The notes below the pieces were generated by a model. The model had not been told where the DNA came from. It worked only from the letters and a program-made list of their open reading frames with translations, and ran no database searches. Of a stretch of 64,000 nt of DNA, positions 20,164-29,341 are shown in pieces. This DNA is from Tritrichomonas musculus (Eukaryota > Parabasalia > Tritrichomonadida > Tritrichomonadidae). How positions within the stretch are numbered: position 1 is the stretch's first letter; each line of letters begins with the position of its first letter. The stretch spans positions 1,674,001-1,738,000 of the forward strand of contig JAPFFF010000011.1 of assembly GCA_039105265.1 (NCBI GenBank). The letters are read 5' to 3'. A program made the position numbers and the translations under genes.

Positions 20164-20535
20164 TTACTCCTTGTCTTTTGGAGATGAAGCTTCTTGTTCA
20201 TCTTCATCATCTTCTTCTTGTGTCTCTTGCGAGTCAGGCACTATAGGCACGTGAAAGCCAATAGATTTTGGTGTTGTAGATTGAGGAATCTTTTTATGAA
20301 AAACCTCGCAGGTAGTGAGATTCATTTGAGTAAGTGCTTCAGCAATCTTGTTCATGTTTGCTTGTATCAAAGGGTCATAGATGGTGCAGACATTAGATGA
20401 TGTCGAGTTTATTATTTTTTGGTTGAACAGAAATATCACCTCTTTAATAGCATTGGCTATTTCAACATGAGCATTTTTGATAGCTAGCTTTTGCTGTTTT
20501 TGGAATTCTTTGAAGTCATTTCCAGAACGCGACAT
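20164..20535 (-). CDS. Unknown acidic-tailed protein, 123 aa
   Basis: The product begins MSRSGNDFKEFQKQQKLAIK, has a helical middle with NANMNKIAEALTQM-like pattern, and ends in a strongly acidic tail (SQETQEEDDEDEQEA). It is transcribed against the surrounding row and starts 77 bases from the ATG of the divergent basic-region gene at 20612, so they may share a control region. Function is unknown. Confidence 0.5.
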   Translation of the reverse strand: MSRSGNDFKEFQKQQKLAIKNAHVEIANAIKEVIFLFNQKIINSTSSNVCTIYDPLIQANMNKIAEALTQMNLTTCEVFHKKIPQSTTPKSIGFHVPIVPDSQETQEEDDEDEQEASSPKDKE

Positions 20536-20611
20536 TTTAAAAAATGAAGTGATTTTGTTTGCGAATATTCAATTTTCAAAAATAATTCAATTTTTTTTCT
20601 CGAATGAAATC

Positions 20612-20890
20612 ATGAGCCAAAATTTAGATTTGGGTGAGTTCAAGGAAACAGCTATCATCAAGAAGTTGAAGAAGTCCAAGAGTAACAACAACCTCAAAAA
20701 TATTGATACTGCAAAAACTGAAACAACAGAAAAACGTGGTAGAAAGCAAAAGTATGCAACTGTTGAAGAACGAAATGAAGCACGTAAACAACAGCAAAAA
20801 GCATATCGTGAAAGAAAGAAAAAAGAAGTACAAAGTATGAAGGAAAAAATAATGGCGTATGAAAGCAAAAAGGTATCACATGAAGAATGA
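20612..20890 (+). CDS. Basic-region (bZIP-like) small protein, 92 aa
   Basis: The chosen ATG at 20612 starts MSQNLDLGEFKETAIIKKLK. The C-terminal half has KRGRKQKYATVEERNEARKQ and QQKAYRERKKKEVQSMKEKI, a basic helix followed by a short heptad stretch. This resembles the basic region of bZIP proteins and many transcription or DNA-binding regulators. The zipper is short, so DNA binding is plausible but unproven. The stop lies inside the first unit of a 19-bp tandem array. Confidence 0.55.
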   Translation: MSQNLDLGEFKETAIIKKLKKSKSNNNLKNIDTAKTETTEKRGRKQKYATVEERNEARKQQQKAYRERKKKEVQSMKEKIMAYESKKVSHEE

Positions 20891-21194
20891 GGTATCACAT
20901 GAAGAATGAGGTAGCTTATGAGGAAAAAGGTAGCTTATGAGGAAAAAGGTAGCTTATGAGGAAAAAGGTAGCTTATGAGGAAAAAGGTAGCATATGAGGA
21001 AAAAGGTAGCTTATGTGGAAAAAGGTAGCATATGAGGAAAAAGGTAGCTTATGAGGAAAAAGGTAGCTTATGAGGAAAAAGGTAGCTTATGAGGAAAAAG
21101 GTAGCTTATGAGGAAAAAGGTAGCTTATGAGGAAAAAGGTAGCTTATGAGGAAAAAGGTAGCTTATGAGGAAAAAGGTAGCTTATGAGGAAAAA
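20872..21194. repeat. 19-bp tandem array, about 17 units
   Basis: The units follow the consensus GGTAGCTTATGAGGAAAAA. The first two are variants (GGTATCACATGAAGAATGA), and a few units show single changes such as CATATG for CTTATG. The array begins in the end of the bZIP-like gene and fills the space to the next gene on the minus strand. The near identity of the central units indicates recent expansion. Confidence 0.85.
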
Positions 21195-21221
21195 CATGTA
21201 GTTAAAAAAACTTTTTTTTAG

Positions 21222-21551
21222 TTATTCATTTTTCTTGTAGTACATTGTGATGAACTTCTTGTTTCTTTTCACTTTCTTATGTGTAAAGTGTCTCTTTGTT
21301 CCATCGAGATGCCCGAAACCAAGTCGAGTAATAGATAGTTCATGACCAAAGAACATGTTGTACAAGTTAACAATGTCTCTTGCAGGATAACAATCTTTCT
21401 CGAGGTTGTCAAACCATTCATCATACCTCTTTTTTTGTTTTGCTCGAAGTCGATGTGCATCATTTTCAAGAGCATGAGCATAATTTTCACACATCGTTCT
21501 TAAATTTGATGTATCATCTTCAACTTTTAGTTGAGATATTTTTTTCGACAT
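21222..21551 (-). CDS. Small protein with the DxYP...LDG domain, 109 aa
   Basis: The C-terminal two thirds (about residues 45-105) read DNLEKDCYPARDIVNLYN, then FGHLDGTKRHF and a basic end. This is recognisably the same module as the end of the 406-residue protein at 61253-62473 (QLEKDWYPTSELVQMYND, FGKLDGVKKYL). The pattern of a conserved helix pair followed by a basic tail suggests a small nucleic-acid-binding domain, but that is inference. The N-terminus is a short helical segment rich in Glu and His. Confidence 0.55.
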   Translation of the reverse strand: MSKKISQLKVEDDTSNLRTMCENYAHALENDAHRLRAKQKKRYDEWFDNLEKDCYPARDIVNLYNMFFGHELSITRLGFGHLDGTKRHFTHKKVKRNKKFITMYYKKNE

Positions 21552-21821
21552 GTTTATATTAATTTTGTAGTCGAATTAATCATGATCTTTAGGAGGTGTT
21601 TGTTTTTGTAAAATATCTTCTATTTTATCTTCTTCTTCATTCATCATTAATAAAATAATAGTGATATTAATAAATATATTTTTTTAAAATTTCAATATAT
21701 TTTATTTTTTTTAATTCAATTTTTGAATTTTTATAGTGTATATAACTTTTTCAAAGAAAAATATCCACCTTCGAGTTTTTCTACGAAATTTAAAATTTAG
21801 TGATATCAACTAGAAAATAGA

Positions 21822-21829
21822 TCATTTTT
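21822..21829 (+). promoter_or_regulatory. Initiator-like motif
   Basis: TCATTTTT lies 16 bases before the ATG at 21838 and fits the trichomonad initiator TCAY(T/A). The 270 bases upstream of it (21552-21821) are very AT-rich, with no gene seen. Confidence 0.45.
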
Positions 21830-21837
21830 ATACTTGT

Positions 21838-23178
21838 ATGTCATACAACTACAGCTCAGACAGCGATGTTAGTCTATTTGACTCGATCGAGCAATCGGGT
21901 CAACAAGCTCCACCATCAGATCCGCCATCAGCTCCACCCACAGAAGATTGGCTCAAGAACATGACCCCAGAACAACTCGAATCCATGAGACAGTTCATCA
22001 TGAAGCAGCAAGAAGAAGCAGCAGCTAGATTAAAGAAGAAGCAAGAAGAAGAAGAAGCAGCTAGATTGAAGAAGAAGCAAGAAGAAGAAGAAGCAGCTCG
22101 ATTGAAGAAGCAACAAGAAGAAGCATTAGCAAGATTGAAGCAAGAAGACGATGCAAGAAGGAAGAATCCATATGTTCCAATTTCAAATAAAGTCTTTCCA
22201 CCACCTCGCTCATATAATATAATACAAGTTCCTCCACCTCCTCCACCTCCTTCTAATCAACAAATACCGCCACCTCCAAGTGTTCTTGCTAGACCATCTT
22301 CATTTGCCGTGAATCAAAAACTCAGTACCAATCCAAAAGAAGAAACAAAGATAGAAGGAGAAGAAGAAGAAGTTGATCATGAACAAGAACAAGAACCAGT
22401 TCACAGAGAACCATATAAGCCACCGAAAAGTGTTCATGATATGAAATCCAATAGTGATTATAAGGAGGATAATGTTATGCCATTCGACTTTCGAGATGAA
22501 ATGGAACGAATCATAGAAGAAAATGAAAACTTGAAAGAACGATTAACGAAGTTGGAGGAGAAAATGACTGCGGTAGAATATAACATTCAAGACATAAATC
22601 ACAATGCTGAAGAACTCAGGAAAGACATTGATGATAACGACGAATACGCACTCGAGCTGATGAAATTGGAACTTGCTCCAAAAAAGGTGGCGAAGTACAT
22701 TAACAAAATTCACGATCTAAAGAAGGACGTGTCAAATCTCAAAAATGCTCAACAAGCTGGTCCTCCAACAGATGATGCATTTGCTGAAAAGTTGGCAAGA
22801 TCGAGATTGATGATGGTAGAAGTTGATTATCTTCGAAACATGTTGGACGCTATTGAATCATATGACAAGAAAAAAGCACCAGAGCTGATAAACGTGTTCA
22901 AGTCCTATGGATGGAAGTTGTCCAATTGCATTTTTCATCTTCGACCATACTTATCACCAGAAGAGAAAGAGAAGTTGGACAAAGCATGCAGCTTCGAGAG
23001 AAAAGGAAAGAAGCAATCACCGAAGCAAGTGCTGAATGCCATTAGGCAATTTGGTGAATCAATGGAGAAGAACGAAATTGAACGGAACTCTGACTCGAAG
23101 TCGAAAGGACATGAGTTCCAATATCATTTTCCATATCTCGATGATAATGTCGTTGATGATGATGATTACCCACAATAA
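21838..23178 (+). CDS. Coiled-coil and polyproline protein, 446 aa
   Basis: The N-terminus is Ser/Pro-rich (MSYNYSSDSDVSLFDSIEQS). Four to five KKQEEEEAARL-type repeats near residues 58-105 follow, then polyproline blocks around residues 128-155. A central heptad-rich region (about 220-300, ENENLKERLTKLEEKM) predicts a long coiled coil. The C-terminal 130 residues are a helical domain with LVEVDYL-like and FHLRPYLSPEEKEKLD segments. The layout resembles trimeric or dimeric scaffolds. It is the gene before pPolB in element B and has no homologue elsewhere in the window. Function is unknown. Confidence 0.6.
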   Translation: MSYNYSSDSDVSLFDSIEQSGQQAPPSDPPSAPPTEDWLKNMTPEQLESMRQFIMKQQEEAAARLKKKQEEEEAARLKKKQEEEEAARLKKQQEEALARLKQEDDARRKNPYVPISNKVFPPPRSYNIIQVPPPPPPPSNQQIPPPPSVLARPSSFAVNQKLSTNPKEETKIEGEEEEVDHEQEQEPVHREPYKPPKSVHDMKSNSDYKEDNVMPFDFRDEMERIIEENENLKERLTKLEEKMTAVEYNIQDINHNAEELRKDIDDNDEYALELMKLELAPKKVAKYINKIHDLKKDVSNLKNAQQAGPPTDDAFAEKLARSRLMMVEVDYLRNMLDAIESYDKKKAPELINVFKSYGWKLSNCIFHLRPYLSPEEKEKLDKACSFERKGKKQSPKQVLNAIRQFGESMEKNEIERNSDSKSKGHEFQYHFPYLDDNVVDDDDYPQ

Positions 23179-23239
23179 GATAGGTCATAACTAAAAAAAT
23201 AATTTTTTTAACTTTTTCTTTGTTTTTATTTTTATCGTT

Positions 23240-23244
23240 TCACT
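23240..23244 (+). promoter_or_regulatory. Initiator-like motif before pPolB
   Basis: TCACT lies 22 bases before the ATG at 23262 and fits TCAY(T/A). This supports the later ATG over an upstream start in a hydrophobic, T-rich stretch. Confidence 0.35.
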
Positions 23245-23261
23245 TTTATTTTAGGTTAAAC

Positions 23262-26200
23262 ATGAACAAGGACATTGAAGATAATTTTTTAGATGCTATT
23301 GGAGATGTCTATGCTGATACAAAATCACAGTTTCGTCGTGAATATAATCGACGTGCTAAACAATACCAAAAGAAAGACAAATTTAAAGAAGAAATGAGGA
23401 AGCTCATGATTCCTGCAGGACAAGGTATTGGTTTTGCTACAGACATCAATCAAGATGAAGATAAGAGGTACGCATTTACGGAAGCACTACGACAGATACA
23501 TAAAAAGAAAAATGTTGGAAGACCTATTGTTAAAGCAATTGCACTTGATGGAACTTATAAGTACTTCACACTCAGTGATAAGCACAACATCGAAAGTACA
23601 TTAGGACATATAACAGGAGAACTTGATTTAAGTGAAGACCAGTCAGACACTAATCCATATATCTCAAACATGTTCATTCCAGTTCGATATGAGGTACAAT
23701 TTATTGACATGAACAAAACAAATGATGGTGTTCATTTTAGAACCAAGATGCAAGATATGGATACTAATGAAATCTATGATGATGAAGTCGAAATTGATGA
23801 AGACTATCGAAATACACCAGAAGGTAGTTTTTTCCCATACATCAATCTATCACCTATAGACTTATCTACATACCAAATCTTTCATGAGGTAAGGAAAGAG
23901 AACTACAGAGATAATTGTTTTGTATATGCTTGTATACAATCCGGTTTGTTCACTGATGATGAAATAGATGACTTACGGTTTTTTGTTCAAACAAGAACCA
24001 TACCCAATAACAAGATAGAAGAAGTAGCTAAAAAGTTCAAGTGCAATTTTAGTATCATTAGAGTTGTTGAACAACCTGATAAATACAAGTATGAAACAAG
24101 AATCAACACCAGAAAGAAAAAATGGTCTGTTGATTTTCAAAGAGAAGTTAAACTGATATTGTTCAAAGACCATTATATGCTCAATAAGAACATACCTTGT
24201 ACATTATTCTATCTTCAACACTATGAAGAACTTGATAGAACATTTGCATATATGCCTTTTGACAAAAGATGTATGATATATAAATTACATAGTAATAGAA
24301 AGACTGTCAAAGAATATAATTCTGAAGGAATCAAACCAATAACCTTTTTCCAAAAGATGTTTGAGTTACATCTATTTGAAGAAATCAAAGCATGCGAAAT
24401 GGATATTATCAACACAACTGAATATGAACATGTTAATGACTATGTAAGTCTCGAATATAATGCAGAACATAGTACAAGACTCATTGAGAATAATAAAAAG
24501 AAACAAAATACATGGTCAAGGATTTATTATAGCGACTTCGAAACAAACTCGACAGTCAGTCCACATATACCATATCTCAATTGTACTATCTTTCGAGATG
24601 GAGCCAACATACATAAAATATCTATTCAAGGTGAAGATTGTGGACAGAAGCTCTTGAATTATTTATGGAGTGGCTCATTAACATATTTTCACAACCTCAA
24701 GTATGATGCATGTTTTTTCATTAACACACCTGGATGGGATACACAGATAACAGAACGAAGTGGAACTGTGTTGCAAATCATCATGACATTATTCGAAGAA
24801 GGTACAAGGAAAGTCAAAAAGAGATTAACATTCAGGAACTCATATAGTATAATACCTCAAGCATTAAGTAAATTTGCTACAATGTTCAACCTCAATGTTC
24901 ACAAGGAAGTCATGGCATATAAGCTATATACACAAGAGAACATTCAAAGAAGAATTGTTGATGCTACTGAGTTCCAACAGCAATACATCGATGAAAATGC
25001 AGATAAGTTATCGAAAGTACAACTTGATGCAAACTGCAAGCAGATTATCGAAAATGCAAAAATAGCAAATTGTTATAATGATGGCAAAATCGACATCATT
25101 AAATATGCCATCTTCTATTGTTTCAAGGACTGTATTGTTTTGATGAAGGGAATGGAAAAATTTAATGAAGACCTGAAAGCAGTCTTTAAAGAAACAAAGA
25201 CAGATATGTATGGTGTTCATGATTTTATATCTATAAGTGCTATTGGATACTGCTTTGCCAAGAAATATGGTTGCTTTGATGGATGTTATGAACTATCAGG
25301 TAAGTGTCAAGACTTCATACAACGATGTGTCTCTGGTGGAAGAACAATGACAGCAGGTAATAAAAAGCAATACATCGAAGGAAAGATACAAGACTTTGAT
25401 GCAGTTAGCTTATATCCATCTGCAATGTATGTTATGGATGGTATACCATTAGGAAGACCTAAAGTAATACCACAAGGTACAACACATGAACAACTTATGC
25501 AATATGATACATTCTTTATCGAAGTCAACATCAAGAAACTCGAATGTAAATCAAAAGAGCCATATAAATTTGGACAAGTATTTACAAGGAATGAAGCAGG
25601 TAGTAAAATATTCGGCAATTTCCTTGTTGACCATTATTATATCGATAAAGTAGGTCTCATGGACTTGTTCGAATTTTATGATGTTGAATATGAGTTAATA
25701 CGTGGCTATTACTTTGATGAAGGATTTAACAAGAAAATCAATGAGTTCATTGAGAAGCTCTTTAATCTCAGGGCAAGTTATAAAAAGCAAAAGAACCCTC
25801 TTGAACAAACCATAAAGCTCCTCCTTAACTCCATATATGGCAAGTCAATATTGAAAGCAACAAAGACTGAAACCAAGACAGTACCAAAAAGCCAACTATA
25901 CAAGTACCTCTGGAGGAACTACAACTTTATCAAGGAGGTTGTTGAAGATGCTAATATTGATAAGTGCTATGTCAAGAAGTTGAAACCTATTAATGATCAT
26001 TTCAACCTACCTCAATTTGGTGCAAGCGTTCTCTCTTGGAGTAAGCACTTAATGAACAGGGTTATGGCTACAGCTGAGCAAGCAGGTATACCTATCTTTT
26101 ATCAAGATACTGATAGTATGCATGTACTTGAAAAAGATGTACCAAGGATAGCTGACTTATTCCAGTTCAAGTATCATCAACCTCTTATTGGAAAAAATAT

Positions 26201-26443
26201 GTGTCAGTTTCATAATGACTTTGATGAGTTCGAAGGTAATCAAGGGGAAATACACTCAAGAAAACTAATTGCACTTGGTAAAAAGAGCTACCTCGATATC
26301 TTGGTTGATGAACAAGGAAATGAAGGATATCAGAGTAGACTCAAAAGAATTCCAAAACAAGTTATTCTCAACAAGTGCAAAAGGATGGGTATCTCAGTTG
26401 AAGAGCTTTTTGAAAGAATGCATGAAGGAGAAAGCATGACATT
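23262..26443 (+). pseudogene. pPolB: pPolB of element B, interrupted by the nested 6.6-kb element
   Basis: This is the protein-primed DNA polymerase of element B, of a lineage distinct from the copies at 5763 and 53601. Features in order are an OTU-like motif NYRDNCFVYACIQSG near residue 215; exonuclease motifs YYSDFETNS (about 423), YFHNLKYDAC (about 477) and YCFKDCIVL (about 620); polymerase motif A DFDAVSLYPSAMY (about 712); motif B LLLNSIYGKS (about 853); and motif C YQDTDSMHVL (about 947). No HNH block is seen between the exonuclease and polymerase parts. The ATG at 23262 is preferred over one 42 bases upstream. The gene is split by the 26444-33062 insertion, and its last codons lie beyond 33068. 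Confidence 0.9.
26438..26443. repeat. Target-site duplication, left copy (GACATT)
   Basis: GACATT directly precedes the AGTAGT end of the nested element and recurs at 33063-33068, directly after its other end. A 6-bp duplication is the length made by Polinton-type integrases. Confidence 0.9.
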
Positions 26444-26661
26444 AGTAGTGATGGGTGTTCCGAATCGGGGTCAGATAAATCCCACCCAAAAACGCCTTTA
26501 AATGGCCCATATTTGGGCCCCATAAATTCCAAAAATGGCCTATATTTGGGTCAATATTCAAAATCCACATACTGCATACCTCCCCAAAACGCTTATAAAA
26601 CGCCCATATTCGGGCCCATACAAATTCCAAAAATAGGCCGCATATGGCCCACCTATAGCCC
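26444..26661. repeat. Left terminal inverted repeat of the 6.6-kb element
   Basis: About 215 bases match the complement of 32847-33062 with few differences. The repeat is rich in GGCCCATATTTGGG-type words, giving it a base composition unlike the surrounding Polinton DNA. Confidence 0.85.
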
Positions 26662-26766
26662 ACCTATGACCAACATATGGCCAACATATGGGACCACCTA
26701 TGGCCCATACTGAATTCCAAAAATAACGCGATTCTCAAACCAATTCGATTTTTTATCCAGTTAGAA

Positions 26767-26976
26767 ATGAATTCAACAACTGTTGCCATGCCACAACTCT
26801 CCACTGTCGAAGCTAATGGTGTCAAACTCGATTACCTCGAACATGTCATTCTCAAGAAATACCCCCAATGGAAATCCCTTGCATTCGACTACCACAACGA
26901 CGATGATTTCATAAGCGGGTATATACCCCACAAATCTACACGCAAGGAATCTACCAAATATAAATTTATCCATTAA
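26767..26976 (+). CDS. Short open frame near left end of the 6.6-kb element, 69 aa
   Basis: It begins MNSTTVAMPQLSTVEANGVK and continues with LDYLEHVILKKYPQWKS and FDYHNDDDF before running into the inner inverted repeat, where its last codons lie. It looks like the 5' part of a longer gene cut off by that repeat, with a T-rich leader (GATTTTTTATCC) before the ATG. No family is recognised. The mirror position at the other end holds a different 5' fragment (32539-32679). Confidence 0.35.
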   Translation: MNSTTVAMPQLSTVEANGVKLDYLEHVILKKYPQWKSLAFDYHNDDDFISGYIPHKSTRKESTKYKFIH

Positions 26977-27665
26977 ATTATTTGGATAAGCCACATGGAA
27001 AGCCATTTTGGGAATCCGCATATGGAGCTACTTGGAAAGCCATTTTGGGAATCCGCTTATGGAGCTACTTGGGAAGCTACTTGGAAAGCTATTATGGGAA
27101 CAACCATCTAGTGTCCCGAGGATTTACATAAACTGTCCACTAAATATTGGGTGTACGGGATTTCCCGCAGACCACTTAGGAGAGCCACTTGGAAAGCTAT
27201 TATGGGAATCTGCATATGGAGCCACAAATGGAGCCATGTATGGAGACTCTTGGAAAGCTACTTGGAAAGCTACTTGGAAAGCTACTTGGAAAGCTACTTG
27301 GAAAGCCACTTGGAAAGCTACTTGGAAAGCTACTTGGGAATCCGCTTATGGAGCCACAAATGGAGCCATGTATGGAGACTCTTGGAAAGCTACTTGGAAA
27401 GCTACTTGGAAAGCTACTTGGAAAGCCACTTGGGAATCCGCATATGGCCCATAAATGGAGCTACTTGGAGAGCCATTTTGGGAGACTGCATATGGAGCCA
27501 CTTGGAAAGCCACTTGGAAAGCCACTTGGAAATCCGCATATGGAGCCACTTGGAAAGCCATTTTGGGAATCCGCATATGGCCCATAAATGGCCCACATAT
27601 GGATCCACATGGAAAGCCACATGGAAAGCCACATGGGAAAGCCAAAAATAATTGTACTAGGGATC
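26977..27665. repeat. Left minisatellite arm (12-bp TTGGAAAGCTAC-type units)
   Basis: This is a stretch of imperfect repeats of TTGGAAAGC(T/C)AC broken by longer words such as GAATCCGCATATGGAGC. It gives long but meaningless open frames in several phases (LESYLESY-, WKATWKAT- and GKLLGKLL-like). It is repeated in inverse orientation at about 31890-32460. Confidence 0.8.
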
Positions 27666-28259
27666 TTATTTTTGCAGCAAATACTTAATATATTTTTGCA
27701 ATATATTTATGGATTCGACGATATTGTTTTTACTGTAAGTCGCGCGAATCTTATCTGCCGCATCTCTCGGTAAATGGTCTATATAGATATCCAAAATCGT
27801 GCCGTATATATTAATAGTGTCGTATAGTATCTGGATTACATCGGTTTTGTCGTAAGATTTAATCGAATTGTGGTATTCGATTGTAATCTTGCCTAGTTGT
27901 TCTATATGCTGCTGCTTCTTTTTGGCATTATAGTTTCGCATATATGCATTCCAGTGCTCTCTCCTTTTGGCACTCCAATTGTTTTTATATTCTTTAGTAT
28001 TGTTGGGAGTATTGTTGGGAGTATTGTTGGATTCCCTTGGTCGTACATCCATTTGTGGTACATCCATTTGTGGTACATCCATTTGTGGTACATCCATATC
28101 TTCCTCCTCTGTGTTATCCGTAGATGGCTCGGTATCCAGCCTCTTCGAGTCTGTATATTTGGTATCCAACCTCTTCGAGTCTGTATATTTGGTATCCAAC
28201 CTTTTCGAGTCTATATATTTGGTATCCAACCTCTTCGAGTCTGTATATTTGGTATCCAT
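27666..28259 (-). CDS. Protein with internal DTKYTDSKRL repeats, 197 aa
   Basis: The N-terminus has four tandem 10-residue repeats (DTKYTDSKRL, coded by a 30-bp tandem at about 28135-28257). MDVPQ repeats (15-bp units near 28040-28095) and NNTPNN repeats follow. The C-terminal 120 residues are non-repetitive: a basic, aromatic helix WSAKRREHWNAYMRNYNAKK, then helical segments ending NILQKYIKYLLQK. The basic helix could bind nucleic acid. No family is recognised. The repeats probably expand and contract. Confidence 0.55.
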   Translation of the reverse strand: MDTKYTDSKRLDTKYIDSKRLDTKYTDSKRLDTKYTDSKRLDTEPSTDNTEEEDMDVPQMDVPQMDVPQMDVRPRESNNTPNNTPNNTKEYKNNWSAKRREHWNAYMRNYNAKKKQQHIEQLGKITIEYHNSIKSYDKTDVIQILYDTINIYGTILDIYIDHLPRDAADKIRATYSKNNIVESINILQKYIKYLLQK

Positions 28260-28310
28260 TTATTCTGCAATAAAAAGATATTATATAATGCTAATATAAA
28301 AATAAATTTA

Positions 28311-28904
28311 TTAGTCGGTGACGATAATATAGTGTGTTAACGAGCAAATATTTTTTACGATTTCGTACAGTCTTGCTCTTATGGAATCTAGCTCGATTCC
28401 ATCCTCGTCGCAATTTTTGGTTTTATTCTTCTCGATGTAATCCAGTACCGATTGCTGCAGAGCTAATGTGTTATCGATTATATTCTGTGGCAATCTTGGA
28501 CATAAAACCCTATGCAGTAAAATCTCGGTTATCTGCTTACTGTAGACATCCATTTCTACCATATGTAGATAATGTTGCCAATCCGCGATGTACATAAACC
28601 TATTATCTAGATCCCACGCTTTATTAAGTTCGGTATGTTCTATATCGTACAATGTTTTTAATAATGGTGTTGGGTGTGGGAAGATACCCAATAGGAATTC
28701 TGTATTTCGCGAGCGATCGTCGTGCGGTAAAATAATTACCAAATATTTACGACATCCGGTTTGTCGATCCTGGACCATCCATTCTTTAAAGTCCTTGTTG
28801 TAGAACATTATATGGTTATCCTTTTGGATTACATCTTTAATATAATCCCGGACTCCACTTCTATCGAATCTATTGTATCTAGCAATATATGTTTCGAAAT
28901 CCAT
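28311..28904 (-). CDS. Unknown protein of the 6.6-kb element, 197 aa
   Basis: The product begins MDFETYIARYNRFDRSGVRD and is a compact mixed protein with FYNKDFKEWMVQDRQTG, KYLVIILPHDD, and ADWQHYLHMVEMDVYS. It lies 51 bases upstream of the repeat-bearing gene on the same strand. No nuclease or recombinase motif is obvious, and I do not recognise it. The even amino-acid composition and lack of low complexity support it as a real protein. Confidence 0.55.
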   Translation of the reverse strand: MDFETYIARYNRFDRSGVRDYIKDVIQKDNHIMFYNKDFKEWMVQDRQTGCRKYLVIILPHDDRSRNTEFLLGIFPHPTPLLKTLYDIEHTELNKAWDLDNRFMYIADWQHYLHMVEMDVYSKQITEILLHRVLCPRLPQNIIDNTLALQQSVLDYIEKNKTKNCDEDGIELDSIRARLYEIVKNICSLTHYIIVTD

Positions 28905-29067
28905 CCTTTAATTGCAAATAAAATGTATTATATAGTAATAATATTATGGTAACGTAATGGCTCTAGAAATAGCTAGTAACAATATGTTTATATACGAATG
29001 CATGTGTTTAAAAATAAAAATATATATTTTCGAACATACATAAATATTATTTTTTATCTCCACATAA

Positions 29068-29328
29068 ATGTTTTCCAAAGATAATGGCAATGCAACACCA
29101 GCAGAAACATTTACTTTTAATGGATGCACCATCCAGGATTACAACAACTATGTTCTAATTAAAGCTCCATATGGGACGGTATATAAATATTCGACTATTA
29201 AAGGAAAATATTGTTTTACATTCCCTGGCATGTTTATTAAGAAGTATCGCACCTTATTCTTCGATAGACGAGACAACGACGACATCCTATATTGCATGTC
29301 CGTATCCACAGTCCTGGATGGAGAATAA
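29068..29328 (+). CDS. Small beta-rich protein, 86 aa
   Basis: The product begins MFSKDNGNATPAETFTFNGC and alternates strands and short charged turns (NNYVLIKAPYGTVYKY, FPGMFIKKYRTLFFDRRDND). It is the only plus-strand gene of the core and points toward the end of the 818-residue gene. A small beta-barrel is possible. No family is recognised. Confidence 0.45.
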   Translation: MFSKDNGNATPAETFTFNGCTIQDYNNYVLIKAPYGTVYKYSTIKGKYCFTFPGMFIKKYRTLFFDRRDNDDILYCMSVSTVLDGE

Positions 29329-29341
29329 AAATAAATTATTT

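Noticed and set aside
20872-21194. CRISPR-like array
   Set aside because: The 19-bp units are directly adjacent with no unique spacers, so this is a plain tandem repeat.
27008-27651. Long open frames in several phases on both strands (LESYLESY, WKATWKAT, GKLLGKLL patterns)
   Set aside because: All are read-outs of the 12-bp minisatellite arm, open in every phase because the unit lacks stops; no conserved start or non-repeat sequence.
27897-28340. Plus-strand open frame rich in Ile/Leu/Phe opposite the repeat-bearing gene
   Set aside because: It is the shadow of the DTKYTDSKRL and MDVPQ repeats on the minus strand.
28311-28904. Transposase for the 6.6-kb element
   Set aside because: No DDE/DDD spacing, zinc finger or recombinase motif could be recognised in this protein.
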